This document shows, one piece after another, positions 1-11,578 of a DNA stretch of 64,000 bases. Below the pieces are notes generated by a model. That model had not been told where the DNA came from and did not search any database. It saw only the letters and a list, made by a program, of their open reading frames with translations. This stretch comes from Brasenia schreberi (Eukaryota; Streptophyta; Magnoliopsida; Nymphaeales; Cabombaceae): NCBI GenBank assembly GCA_036023115.1, contig JAYKKT010000086.1, positions 18,026,501 through 18,090,500 of the forward strand, given 5' to 3'. Each line of letters starts with the position of its first letter. Within the stretch, counting starts at the first letter, position 1. Both the position numbers and the translations under genes were made by a program.

Positions 1-200
1 AACAAATGCGATCCTTGTGGATGTCCGCATGCAAGGTGACCATGAGTGCTTGCAGGTTACTGGCAAGGGAGATGCCTAGGCTGAACGTGGAGGTGATTAG
101 GGATGGCGAGAGTGATGAGATGCAGGCAGAGAAAGTGTATGTTTACAGGTCCGTGGCTGGCCCCAGAACTGATGCACCACCATTTGTTCTTACACTCTGA
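1..200 (+). CDS. TIR1/AFB-type auxin receptor F-box protein, C-terminal end (partial)
   Basis: This is the final stretch of a gene that begins before the window; the frame is open from base 3 (CAA) to the TGA at 198-200. TIR1/AFB proteins are nuclear F-box subunits of SCF ubiquitin ligases that bind auxin and Aux/IAA repressors through a leucine-rich-repeat solenoid. Seen here: RSLWMSACKVTMSACRLLA, then MPRLNVEVI, a short acidic stretch, and the closing block VYVYRSVAGPRTDAPPFVLTL (split: VYVYRSVAGPR / TDAPPFVLTL). Arrangement and wording match the C-terminal cap after the last LRRs in this family. The 'DAPPFV.. L' ending resembles AFB2/AFB3-class proteins more than TIR1, which carries a longer tail. 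The acidic linker is shorter than I recall in AFB2/3. The subclass (AFB2/3 versus AFB6) is an inference; family membership is firm. Confidence 0.88.
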   Translation, partial: QMRSLWMSACKVTMSACRLLAREMPRLNVEVIRDGESDEMQAEKVYVYRSVAGPRTDAPPFVLTL

Positions 201-720
201 ACAAAGTCCTCAATGTAAGCTTTTCATCTCGAAGTTCTGCCATAGAACACGTCCAGTTCTGATGTGCATTTTTTGAGGGGTATAAAGAACCAGTATACCC
301 TGTGGCGTTCATGATATGTTGTGCTATTCTTGTTGTGATGTTAGGCATTGTTCGTCATCTATTATGTGATAGACAAAATCTGTTGTGCTGTTGCATTTCT
401 AGTGAGGAACTCAACGAATTTGAGCCTCACATTTACCATGCCATGGTGTGTAACAATTCGCGATTACTTCTCACAAATTTTAAAAATGTTTTGTACCACA
501 GCCTTCTCCATCGCTTATCTCGTTCATTACTTGCAGAGTTTTTGCATTGGTAATGCTTGTAAGGAAGGTTCCTTGACTAATAACCATCTGCGGTGCATTA
601 GTACTCTTATATAGACTATCAAATCCTTTGTTGGATTCGATGAGCTGATGTTAGGTTAAATTCTCTTTCAGAGTTGGGAGTTGGCCTGCAAAAATAAATT
701 CTCTTAGCTTGTTAGGGTGC
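201..720 (+). other. probable 3' UTR of the AFB-type gene
   Basis: Non-coding sequence directly after the AFB stop codon. An AATAAA polyadenylation signal lies at 693-698, and another at about 959-964. The exact cleavage site cannot be read from sequence. Confidence 0.45.
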
Positions 721-3074
721 TTTTGAATTTCAAGTCGGCATATCTGACTGCGTCTCTATCTTTCCTCGGAGACAACTTTTTTGTTTATGTCCTTGCTAAT
801 ATTAAGAGAGAGGGAGAGAGAGAGAGAGATGCTTGTGTGCTTGTCCACCTATTTCCTGGATTTAAATAGCATATATAACATGATAACAATCATGTTGCTA
901 CTTGAGAATTGCTCTTGTGAGAATTAGTTTTCTCATAAACATGCACATGTTTTTTAGAAATAAATTCCACTAATGCCTTGAGCCACAAGCATACCACTGA
1001 CTTGATATGCGTGTAGTAATATGTGAAAGTTAGTTTGAACTCTTTCCCACATATCATACCGCTGACTTGATGGCTTTACTGCTGTAAACAGTCAAAAGGG
1101 TAGATTAAACTGCACTTCTTTAATCCGCATAAAGCATGTGGTCTACAAGAGCAGATTCGGTAGTCCGTAATCAACAGAATGCCACTATGGACTCTATTTT
1201 GAGTATCAACTGATGCCTTGAGCCAGTGTCCTTTTAAACGTGTAGTTCAGGTCTTTTGTATGTACTAATCCTATGAGTATCTGAAATTTTGTTCTATATC
1301 TAGCAACATATGCAGATCCAGCATGTGATAAAATTGTATCCTATGGATCTTCTGCTTATAGTATGGTTGAAGCAAAAATACGATCTCGATTTTTTTCATT
1401 ACTACCTTTTCCTTTTCTTTTGGTTTAACACTTTGCTGCTATTGTTACAACTGCCACTTCTTGTTGGTCGAGCTTTCTGCTGTTGCGCCATCTCCTTTGC
1501 AGCTAATTGAATCCCCTGTTGGTCTCAGGCCCTGCAGCTCCTTTGAAGAGGAGGATGGCAAGGCTACCGATGCAGAAGTAGATGAAGCAGCCATAGCAGT
1601 GGGTGACAAAAGACCCGAAGTCCGTTCCAACCACGCATTGCCACCCCATGCCATACTTCCTATCGAATTCGTGGGATGTTTGCTCTTCTTTTAGTTTCTC
1701 TCATTCATAGGAATCTTAAATCTATAGTAGTATCAGTAAGAGAACATTAGGAGCATGGTTAGTGTAACCTTCTTTATGTAGCAAGCTGTCTCTGTTGAAT
1801 CAGTTACTTCGAAGTAATCGAGTGCCTTTGCAGCAAGGCATCTGTCTCTCCTATCACGGCTTTGCCTTCTAAAATTCGCACTCTTGTGCACTACCTTAGT
1901 CTCACTCTCACACAGACAACCTCTTGGTTGCTGTTTCCTGGAATGGAATTCAAGGTTGAGAGTGGGATTTAAGGTGAGTGCTTTGCAGTCAGATTTCATG
2001 CCATCTGGACTGGGGGATTTGCGTCATCTGCTTTGTTAGATGACACGTGTCTTAAGGAAGAGACGAATGGTCGTGGGCTCAGATGATGTGTCAGACAGTT
2101 GCCATTGCATTGTGGTGTCTGTCAATGGTGGAGGAGGAGGGGGAGGAGGCTCAAGTTGTGCTCAACGTGTTTCCTTGTGGTGCAGGGCATTGCATTTTCA
2201 TTGCCTTTTCGTTTGTTGTGCAAGAGGTTAGAGGGGAGGAAGATGACCACGTTGTGGGGGCCGCGGGCTTTTATTTGTCATCCAGGACGCCACTGTTGGA
2301 ACACTTTAGAACGATCATTGTTTAATTTAAATTTTATTTAATCACCTGGACTTTATGTGCTTCTTGCTCTAGAATCTTTGCTTTGAAACAGGCTATATAT
2401 ATGTGTGTGTGCGTGTGTGTGAGCGAGAGAGCTTATGAAGGAGAATAAGAGAGATTGCATCACTGATTCCGCTGCTGGTGGTGTTAGTTTAAGGTGAGAA
2501 TCATGATAAGGATGCGGTTGCGATACCTGACGTTGCTGTACAATGAATAGGATATAAATAATGATGTGATCTTGAGGGTAGGGGCACATCTATGTATTAG
2601 TTCTTAATAATTAGGAAGTAAGTTGCATTGCTTATGGAGGAGACTCGTGATGTTTAGTGCGACTATGATGCATGATACCATAAAATATTATATGTCATGG
2701 ATGGATGATGCAGTTCTTTGTTGCAATTTGGGACATGCCTTTATGATGATTCTATTTGATTGTATCTGGTACATGGTGATCATGATGGTTATGGTTCATG
2801 GTTATGATGATATGATGGACATGATATGAGATGCGGACCATTTTTTGAATCTGTCGGCAGGTCTCATTGTAACCACTCCTTTCTGCGGCAAACAACCATT
2901 GGTGGAGAGGCCTGTCGGTTTGGCTGCAAAGACTTGAATAAAAGCTATTCAATTTGAGTTCTTTTGGGGTGCAAGAAGCCAATGCATGTCCGGGTATTGT
3001 AATGATTTTTAACTTGCGAATTGACCCCCTAGCCAAGTGAGCTATTTAAACTATACTCAATTTGAGTTTTATAA
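721..3074. other. intergenic, no supported gene
   Basis: Holds a GA run near 807-830 and a TG/GA run near 2398-2432. A less AT-rich patch at about 1460-2330 has short open frames on both strands, but I recognise no protein family, splice structure or repeat in it. A pyrimidine/ACGTGTC patch near 2041-2050 is too weak to call as regulatory. Confidence 0.4.
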
Positions 3075-3085
3075 GTATGCATTTG

Positions 3086-3196
3086 TCTTGTGCATAGAGC
3101 GTTAACTCAATCGGCAGGGTGCTCGGAGTCTCACGTCTCTGGTGATGATTTCGATCCCAGGGCGTGCATGGGTATCGTGTTCTAACAAAAGAAAAG
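3086..3196 (+). mobile_element. tRNA-derived SINE with target duplication
   Basis: A short element beginning with a tRNA-like head: box A-like GTTAACTCAATCGGCAGG near 3104-3121 and box B-like GATTTCGATCCC near 3149-3160. It ends in an A-rich tail. The 11-bp sequence GTATGCATTTG occurs immediately before (3075-3085) and after (3197-3207). Pol III boxes, an A-rich tail and flanking direct repeats are the signature of a SINE inserted by LINE machinery. Confidence 0.8.
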
Positions 3197-3975
3197 GTAT
3201 GCATTTGGTCGTAGCGTTAGCATTAGTTCATTGGCCTTCTCCTAGTTCGTTGAAAATGGTGAGCCTATGGTGGCCGGCGTTCTAGTTGCAATGCGGTGGT
3301 TTTTCAGCTGGGGAAGCCTTGCAACATATCTTAATTGACATGTAATATTTGGATGTCGATTTACTTTGAATTCCAGGCACAAGTCAGCACCACCGTACTG
3401 AACTTCAGTCATCTGTAGTCACTGTCAAAGAAATATATTTGCCCGACCAATCTCTGTTAAAGCGAGTCAGAGTTGAGATTGAACATAAATGTTCAGTCTC
3501 GGTTTCAGCAACTTCGGTTGATCGTGAATCCGTATGTCCAGACCACACCCACAACATGGTTGAACTTTCCAGTTGCAGAGCAACAGGTATTACCTGTTTT
3601 ATATTGAGCTTTATCTATACTGAACAAGACCAATCTTGATTCAGTCTTGGCTCATTATGTTATATGAAGCAGTTTTAATGAATGTATATATATAACCTGA
3701 TATATGTTAGTATACTCAGGTGTTAGTATATTCAAGCAAGTTCCAACCATACATCTTGGTTGATGGATTATTGAAATTTGAATTTAAAAAGTAAAATCTA
3801 TACATGTGAATAGATTTTACTTACAAAAAACACAGATGTATTTTTGGTCTTTCGAATTCAAATTTTAACAATCCATTACTTAAGATGTATGGTTAAGATG
3901 TGTTTGAACAAGTGTGCTAGTATACCACATTCTCCCTCTCCCCCTCCCTCTCTCTCTATATACTTATTATGTATG

Positions 3976-4239
3976 CAAATGTATTATTTATATAGCTTTG
4001 GAATTAGATCTCTTATTAGTTTTCAGTTATTTATATAATTTTGTTTTTCTAAAATTGGCCTTTCAAGCCCCATTAGATTTAATTTCTGTTCAAACCGAAT
4101 CACTGCTCAAATGTGTTATTTATATAGCTTTGGAATTATATCTCTTATTAGTTTTCAGTTATTTATATAATTTTAATTTTTCTAAAATTGGCCTTTCTAG
4201 CCCATTAGATTTAATTTCTGTTCAAACCGAATCACTGGG
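3976..4239. repeat. 132-bp tandem duplication
   Basis: Two adjacent copies, 3976-4107 and 4108-4239, differ at only a handful of positions. Both start CAAATGT and end near CAAACCGAATCACTG. Non-coding; probably a replication or unequal-exchange duplication. Confidence 0.85.
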
Positions 4240-4483
4240 TCATTGTTGAGAATGAAATGGTTCAAAATCTGTTCTGATCACATCGATTTGGCATGTAAGG
4301 TATTGAACTATAAGAAAAGTGAACAGTAGCTCCTCTCTGTATCACCCGAGAGTTGTCAAGCAGCCACAGCTCCTATTAGGCTGAACCTCGGTGGTAAATT
4401 CTAATCATAGTTTTCAATGTTGTTAGTGTAGTGCTGTTATATTGGTTTGTTTTACCACCACGATAAGCAACAGTAAAGAGAGG

Positions 4484-4847
4484 AAGTAGTCCGTACTCAA
4501 TGACTCTTTTTACATGGTTCTACCATTTCAACAGTAAGTCGTCAACTTTTATCACTTTTCATTTTTTTTACTGTTTGAAACAGTCTTTTATCCATCAAAA
4601 CCACTGCTAGTACCACTAAAACTACATAAAAACATCTAAATATTTATATGTATAGGTGATTTTACTTTTTATGTAAGTTTTCTAGGTAGTTTTGTTGGTG
4701 TCAACGGTGGTTTTGATTGGTGAAAAGTAGTTTGGAAAAATAGAGGAATAAGGGAAGGTGATGAAAGATGGCAGGCGATGATTGAAATGGTAAAACCATA
4801 CAAAAAGAGCCATTGAGTAGGATTGAATATTGAGTATGTACTATTTC
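4484..4847. mobile_element. MITE-like element with about 45-bp terminal inverted repeats
   Basis: The left arm (from AGTAGTCCGTACTCAATG through CTCTTTTTACATGG to ACCATTTCAA) is the inverted complement of the right arm ending near 4847. The right arm carries a small extra copy of the ACTCAAT motif. The interior is AT-rich and has no coding capacity. It shares the 'TACTCAAT' end with elements near 27.65, 35.7 and 48.97 kb. Confidence 0.65.
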
Positions 4848-5160
4848 CTTCAATAAAATATGTATTAAATACATTATAACCTATTTTCTGCCTTCATTAT
4901 AAGAACTCTCCAAGCAAGTCCCACTTGATAGAGATATGGGTAGGCATCAGGATCCAATCTCAAGCAGGATGTCAGACGCAAAATCATGCAGTTTGAAACA
5001 AATAATCAAGTATGGTTACATCAGCTGAAGGAGAGGTGCAAATGCTCATAGAGCCCCCCTCCAGCTAGGGATGATAAAACTGACCAGACACGACTCAAAC
5101 AGCTCGGGCAATACCCAACATAATCACGTTTGGGAATAAAATGCCCCAACCCATACCCGA

Positions 5161-5335
5161 TACATACATATATATATACATATATGTATATATATATACA
5201 TATATGTATATGTATATACATATATGTATATGTATATACATATATGTATATACATATACATATATGTATATACATATACATATATGTATATATATATATA
5301 TACACATGCGCACATATATATACACATATATACAT
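5161..5335. repeat. palindromic TATACATATATG satellite-like array
   Basis: About 175 bp of alternating TATACATATATGTATA units. The unit is close to its own reverse complement, so the whole block is open in several frames on both strands and could extrude as a cruciform. The overlapping ORFs here (tandem [12 protein letters not shown] peptides) are low-complexity artefacts. Confidence 0.85.
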
Positions 5336-6454
5336 TACCCATTTTTACCGGTACTGACCCATACTTGTTGGTAAAAGGAGAAGCCGAACTCATACCCACA
5401 ATGTTATAGTTTGGGTTGGGCCTGGGTATAGGTAGACCTGTCCCCAACCTGCTCCATTGGCATCCCTACCTCTTTTATATGATACCTAAAATTGATAGAT
5501 GTAAGGATAAGCCTCTCGACCGAAGTCGGCTTTATGGGCAGCATTTAAAAAAAAAAAAAAATTGCATGTATTAATTGCAAGGAGTTTTCACTAACTTTTC
5601 AATAACAATAAAAGGATGCATGATTTTCAAATAGATGTGGGGTTTGGTTTGGGTAAAGTTAATGATCCCTCCAAGGATATACCTCGAAGCAAACCATTAT
5701 CTTCGGTTCTTAGTTTTAGAAAACCAAACCAAACCATGTCATAGTTAGAACCAAACCAAACGAAGCCGATGCTTTTTGTCCAATTCGGTTCTAAACTACA
5801 GTTCTACTTATATTAGGGTTTGACAAACAAAATATCATGCAATCAAATTATTTGGTTCTACGATTGAGATTTTATATGTATATGATATTATAAGATCATA
5901 TATATAAACTTACCAACTTATTAGGATTTATATCTATGTAAGTATATAAACTTTTTTTATATATTCCCAGATTTTATGTATATAAATTTCAATTTTACTG
6001 CTTTTCGGAAGTGTCACGGATACTTTGTCACTCTCCAATACCAAGGAGAAAACACTATTCAATACTAATTTGTCAAAGTTTAAAAGATTTAGCAAGATGG
6101 TTTTCACAAACGATGAAGAGAAAACCTTATCTCTCCTCGCATATGGGAATCAAGCTCGAAAAGAGAAGAGGAGGCAAGGACAGTAAACCTTTGCATGGTC
6201 GCCTTTGAAAACCTAGGCTATCTGTACATTGTTTCAGCTTTCTGCTTTCATGGGTTTCCTTTGAAAACATGGAAGCCAGAGAATCGCTTTAATGTAAAAG
6301 AGGGGAAAAAAAGGAGAACACCTGTTGAGAAAAACCAATAAATTTGGTGTTTCAGAGAACCAATAAAGCAGAGACCATGCATCTACGTCTACAGGAAGAA
6401 GGAAAATGAACTTTATCCAATGGATAGCAGTATTTATATTAGACACGATGGTCT

Positions 6455-6620
6455 GGCAGTTCCAATCAGAATCGAACCAGATTGGGATCCGGCGGAAACC
6501 GAAACTGGTCAAACCGAAACCAAAACTGGAGACCACCATGTTCGATTCCAGTTCACCCTTCCATGAAACCAGAACTAGATTGGAATCGAAACTGATGGTT
6601 CCAAACCACCAGTTTCATAT
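6455..6620. repeat. degenerate GAACC/AAACC dispersed repeat, copy 1
   Basis: A stretch built from variants of 'tcGAACCaga', 'AAACCGAAAC' and 'GGTTCCAAACC', ending in the inverted form. Similar patches occur near 5.7, 14.2, 27.5, 34.9, 48.2 and 54.7 kb. Probably relics of one non-autonomous DNA-transposon family; the family is not identified. Confidence 0.45.
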
Positions 6621-6649
6621 TGTTTTATTTCAAAAATTGTAATAACTTT

Positions 6650-7987
6650 TCTGGTTCTGAACGGGAAAAATTTCCGGGCGTGGCACTGGCTGGGAGTTTG
6701 TATGCTAAACCAAGCAACAACAGAAGACCGAGCTCATGCTTGGTTCAGTTGGACTGTTCATCAAATGTGGGCTGGCCCAGCCCGACCTGGCCCATATTGA
6801 TATCTCTAATCCTTATCACATAGTGAAGCCATCCATCTTTGATCGGTCATCAAGGATGATCCGGCAGTTATAAATGGTGATCGGTCTTCACCATTTATAT
6901 TATATCCTTAACTGCCCTTATGGGACCAAACACGATGACCCAAAGCTTCAAGTTGGTGGTAAAACATGAAATGGTGGTGACCCATCGTATCACATAGAAG
7001 GGTGATGGCAACTATCCATTTGTAAACCCTTTGTCCTCTTTCTCTTGTCGAGAATTCACCAACTTTGCTTCGTGTCAGGCCTTTAGCGGATGAAGGTTTC
7101 AGTGGGTCAGACCTGTTTGGATCCAGGTGCAATCCCATTTGGGGATGTCAGTCCTAGATTTAGATTCGCGCTCTTTAGTGCATACAATATATATATATAT
7201 AGCACATCTTACCTGATTAAATGATTTTCCCAGTTTGTAGATCTGGATTTGGTTTAGGTTTTCATAAACAGTACCCAGCTGGCTCCTTACGTAATCGGAC
7301 TTTAGATTTCTAAATGGATCCGCTCTTTTGCTAGCAAATCATTTACAAATATGGGTTTGGTGTGATTGGTTTCCCCATAAAAGAAGGGGTTTGTGCGGAT
7401 TGGATTGTTCTCAAACCCGATCTATGATGCTCCCCCAACTAGTAGTGTAAATCAATTTCACCTAGAAGGTTAGAAGTTGAATGCAACATGGACACGAATA
7501 GTTTTTTTTTATCCGTGATAGATAGGGGTGGCAAAGGGTAATTTTTTATTCTATGTTATATTGTGTCGCAACATTTCGGGTCAGTGTCAGAAACAGACCA
7601 ATCAAGCAATTCTTTTTTTTTTTTTTATTTGGGTGGAGACAAGCTGGGCTTATTAAATCGTTCTGATTGTATTGCTAGCTTTTCATGTTTCAGGTCATGT
7701 TTGCATCATATCCCTCATTTTCGTGTCACAAACGAGTCACTTGAAACAGGTTTTGTATCCTTTTTCGTATTACTTTGCATCATATCTCTAACTTATTTGA
7801 GACTTAGGCATCTTCCCTATCTTACAATAATTGGAAATTATAAGAAAAATAGTTTAAGGTACCATTAAGTTGAATTAAGTAAAATACACAATTTTGCATG
7901 GGGCCTAATGGAAACCATTTATGCACAAAGACATCGGATTTGAGTATAACAATTATGAACTAGGTTGTGCTGGTTTTGTTTATCAAT
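6650..7987. other. intergenic, nothing recognised
   Basis: AT-rich non-coding DNA with an (AT) run at about 7188-7200 and a homopolymer T run near 7612-7626. No gene family recognised. Confidence 0.4.
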
Positions 7988-8079
7988 TTCGCTCGAACCT
8001 GACCCAGATTAAGTTAACATTATTCTCTTGTGGTTCGCTCGAACCTGACCCAGCTTATGTTAAGATAAGTTTCTTGCTG
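7988..8079. repeat. 46-bp imperfect tandem duplication
   Basis: TTCGCTCGAACCTGACCCAG occurs at 7988 and again at 8034, each followed by a similar sequence ending in TTAAG. Confidence 0.6.
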
Positions 8080-9675
8080 TTATGGCCAAGCTTTAGGTAG
8101 GTTTTGGAGCTCAATGTGGTCGACTCTGTTAGATCTCACCATTAAAATTCATCTCTTATTGGTATGGGCTGGTCTGTACGAGATTCGGAACTATATTTAG
8201 ATCGGAAACCACATCTGACTGGATGAATTTCTAAAACTTTGCTTGGATTTCACTTTAAGCTTGATTTTGGGATATGGTTCTAAATCTTCGATAAAAAATT
8301 TCCAGGTTCTTTTCATTATCCGCTTTACACTTTTCTTGGTTTTCATTGTTCATATATTTTATTTGTGCAGATAACAGCAATGAAGTCAACGGGTCGGGTT
8401 CCGATACAAAAATAAACCATAAAAGATCGGGTTCTACATAACGGAGTTCATGTTTAGGTTCGGTTTAGTGTCAAAATTAAACAAAATGGAAATCTAACCT
8501 CAAAGGAACATATGTATGGACGAGAAATCTCCTAGATAAGGGCTGGGACCAATGAGTGGGGTCACTTGAAATTCAGGTCACAACAGGTATGATCCTGGAC
8601 CCGTTTTTCCTTGGGTCCCGAACCCGAAGCGGTCGGGTATGGCTCAACCCAGAGCCAACCATGGTATGCTGAATCTTGATCTGTAAATGGACTTTCCAGG
8701 TCGACATCGCGCCACAGTTGTGTGTCTGGCTTCGACCTCCCCATCATACGCAAAAAAAAAAAAGAACAATGTCTTTTTGGTGTATTTATCAATTTAATCT
8801 CAAAATCAGAGAAAAGATTGGAACGGGAACTTTAATATGGAGGTTTCAGACAGAGGAAGTTATAGTTCTAATTCTCCCACAAATTTTGGATTTGGATGCA
8901 AGTATGTTATTCTAAATTAAACCTGATTGTTAATTCCCAGTTCTAATCAATCCCTAGTTATATGTAGGTGCTACACCCAACTTTCCCACTACAGGTAATC
9001 AGAAACTTGACCCCAAAGCCATGTCCCTAACAGCTGACATGCACGCGCTCACACACGTATGCATCCTCCATGCACACACACACACACATACTGAGAGAGA
9101 GGGTTTTCAAATGGTTGGTAAGATATTAGATACTTGGTATCTATTTATGTACATTCTTAACAGTGTAAGTGTTGATCTTTTTACCATCCAACAAGTAGTT
9201 GAAGAGAAAATAATGAGGTATAACATTTTCCATATTTGTGGCCTTGGTGGTGGTTGAGGATGTTTATTTCTTGCCCGCCCTAAAATCTCGACCCGGACGG
9301 GGTTCGGGGGTCTTAATCCCCAGCTACTTACCATACTTAAGTGTGTTTAGAAGGCTTAAAACTTCAAGGAAGTGAAAGCCTAGAAATATAACAAGGATCC
9401 TATAAATGCAATTAGAGACATGGATATTATATAGATTTTGGATCTAGTTGGCAAACCAAATGATCTAAAATAATACCGAAATGTAGATCTAGATCCAACT
9501 AATGTTTTTGACCCGATCATGTACTAAGAGCGAGAAATGAGATCAATGGCCTGGATTGGTAGACACCACCGTATTTCTGGGAATGCCCTAACTTGCACGA
9601 AAAATATTAGGTGTTATACACTAATATCAGGATCATACAAATTCTGTCATGGGTGCTTTCAAAGTGGATGGTTAG

Positions 9676-9787
9676 CCGCAGCCAGAGCGGCAGCTCATTG
9701 GCATGGTGCTCTAACGCCTTTGAGGCTGGTGGGAGTTCGACTCGCGGAGGGTGAACAACTTCGGCCTCCCGTTGTAAAAAAAAAAGG
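9676..9787 (+). mobile_element. tRNA-derived SINE with target duplication
   Basis: tRNA-like head with box A-like CAGCTCATTGGCATGG and box B-like GAGTTCGACTC about 35 bp later, then a conserved GGCCTCCCGTTGTA block and an A10 tail. Flanking repeats are GTGGATGGTTAG (9664-9675) and GTGGATGTTTAG (9788-9799), 11 of 12 matching. Its 3' half resembles the SINEs near 34.4, 39.9 and 47.3 kb. Confidence 0.82.
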
Positions 9788-9839
9788 GTGGATGTTTAGT
9801 CAATAGTATCTCATAGAAATACAATCTCAAGAAGAAACT

Positions 9840-10110
9840 AGAGCTGGTAAATGAATTGAGCTTGTGTGATTCAGTTTTTGTGGCTCATGGTGAGCTTCCT
9901 CAGGTTTGGTTCGTGATACAAACGAGCCAAGCACAAGCTGGTTCATTTGGATATATGAGCTAGCCATGAACGTTATACATTCAGTTCAGTTCGCTTGGCT
10001 AAATGGAATGTGGCTCATTTGGCTATATGAGCTGAACTTGAATTTTGCTCGTCTCAACTCAAAATCCTGTTGTTTTCGGCTCACTAGCTCATTAATTGAG
10101 CCAAAAATGT
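9840..10110. repeat. GAGC/AGCTCA-rich dispersed repeat
   Basis: Repeated short motifs (GAGCTTG, ACGAGCC, GAGCTGAAC, GGCTCATT) in both orientations. A similar but longer patch lies at about 55970-56465. These look like relics of a non-autonomous DNA element; no terminal repeats were resolved. Confidence 0.35.
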
Positions 10111-10573
10111 AAACACTGCTACGTAAAAGAGTAGAAAACATACTTCTTGATTGTAAACTCAGCAAAACTTTTATTTGCATAGATTTCTACTAGATAATGT
10201 GATGATTCTTATCAAGAAAAAAAGGAAAGATTGAAGATCAAATTACATGATAACCACATAGTTTTTTGTCTTAATATGGTTTATTTTTTTCTTAAAGGCA
10301 AGCGGGTTAGGCAGACCCACACTAGGCACATGATATAAAATTATGTATTGGTTATACAAATAGCACGAATTAGTCGCGGCCCATACTAGCCACATAATTT
10401 GTGGTTTAACATGATTTTTAATGTGATTAGATCATGTCCACTACTTATCTTGTATCTTGTCCATTCATATATGATCATTGCTTTTCGGAGGCAAGAGTAT
10501 AATAAAGTTGTTCTTCATCATTTTTTCAAATACCCTTACAACATTCATATATATATGCTCTAAAAAAACAATA

Positions 10574-10633
10574 ATATGACATGAGTGATTGGTTAGGATC
10601 CAGATATGACATGAGTGATTGGTTAGGATCCAG
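10574..10633. repeat. perfect 30-bp tandem duplication
   Basis: A 30-bp unit starting ATATGACATGAGTGATTGG occurs twice with no mismatch (10574-10603 and 10604-10633). Perfect identity implies a recent event. Confidence 0.9.
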
Positions 10634-11196
10634 TTTTCCTATAAATAAATAAATATATGTATATACACACACACACAAACATGCATTATTAATTATTTAT
10701 CTCATATAGCTTAATAATGATTGTTTAAACCACACTAAACACGAAAAGCACCTGAGAAGACGAATTTAGTTAAAGTACAAGAAACACGATTCATGGCACA
10801 ATCACACAATTGGTTTAAATATAACATATGGAGGAAGAAGAGAGAATGAAAGAACATTCTCTATACTGCGGGTACGGGGTACCTTACTCCCCCTCCCCCA
10901 CAAAAAAAGAGATTCATGTTGCGCTCTAAATGGTCTGCCAACACAAATCTCAAACTTTAATATCCATTTCGTGTTATACTGCGAGCGTTTGGGATGTATC
11001 ACTTTCGTGTCAACATGAATTCAATCAACATTCTTCAATAATGCACGCACAAGAGAGAGCGAGAGAGAGAATAAATATCGAATTTTGTCTTGCCTGAGAA
11101 AATGGATAAAAAGTAAAGGCGTTGGTGGTGAATTTCATGTAACCCGTCCTCACGGGTTTATATTTCCAACGTTACGTTTTGACCCGACCCGATCCG

Positions 11197-11208
11197 TATA
11201 TAATAAAT
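11197..11208 (+). promoter_or_regulatory. candidate TATA box of the ARM-repeat gene
   Basis: TATATAATAAAT, about 380 bp upstream of the preferred start codon at 11579. It would leave a roughly 350-nt leader containing a CT repeat near 11480-11493. Position and composition fit a plant core promoter; no transcript evidence. Confidence 0.45.
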
Positions 11209-11578
11209 CCACGGGAACAGAGGCTAAAGGCAGTGGCAGCCGTTAAAGGAAAGTTTCGCGTGAGTTGTTTGTTTACTAAATTACGAAAGTGTACTCTATG
11301 CGCCATTGCTTCTCTTCCAAGATATAGGCAAAGGAAAAGGCGACACCCTACACCGACACCCACTAGGGTATGATCGTAATTAAATGTTCAAAAGCAACAA
11401 AAAGCCGTCACCCTTCTCCAAATCCCGTTACTCTCCAGCATTTATTGCTGCAACAACTCATCTCAGTAAGAGCAACGTCTCTCTCTCTCTCTCAAAATTA
11501 CCGGTGAAATTCCGGATATCTAGGTCCGGTTTCCTGACGGAAAATGAAACACTCCGGTTACTGTATGTGTTCCGAATC

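Noticed and set aside
1445..1694. Overlapping ORFs on both strands in a GC-richer patch (69 and 77 codons)
   Set aside because: No family recognised, no splice pattern, and the two strands compete. Not enough to call an exon.
5161..5335. CRISPR-like array
   Set aside because: No spacers between repeats; a plant microsatellite-derived array.
5021..5447. Six overlapping ORFs of Tyr/Ile/Met repeats
   Set aside because: Direct products of the TATACATATATG array; low complexity on both strands.
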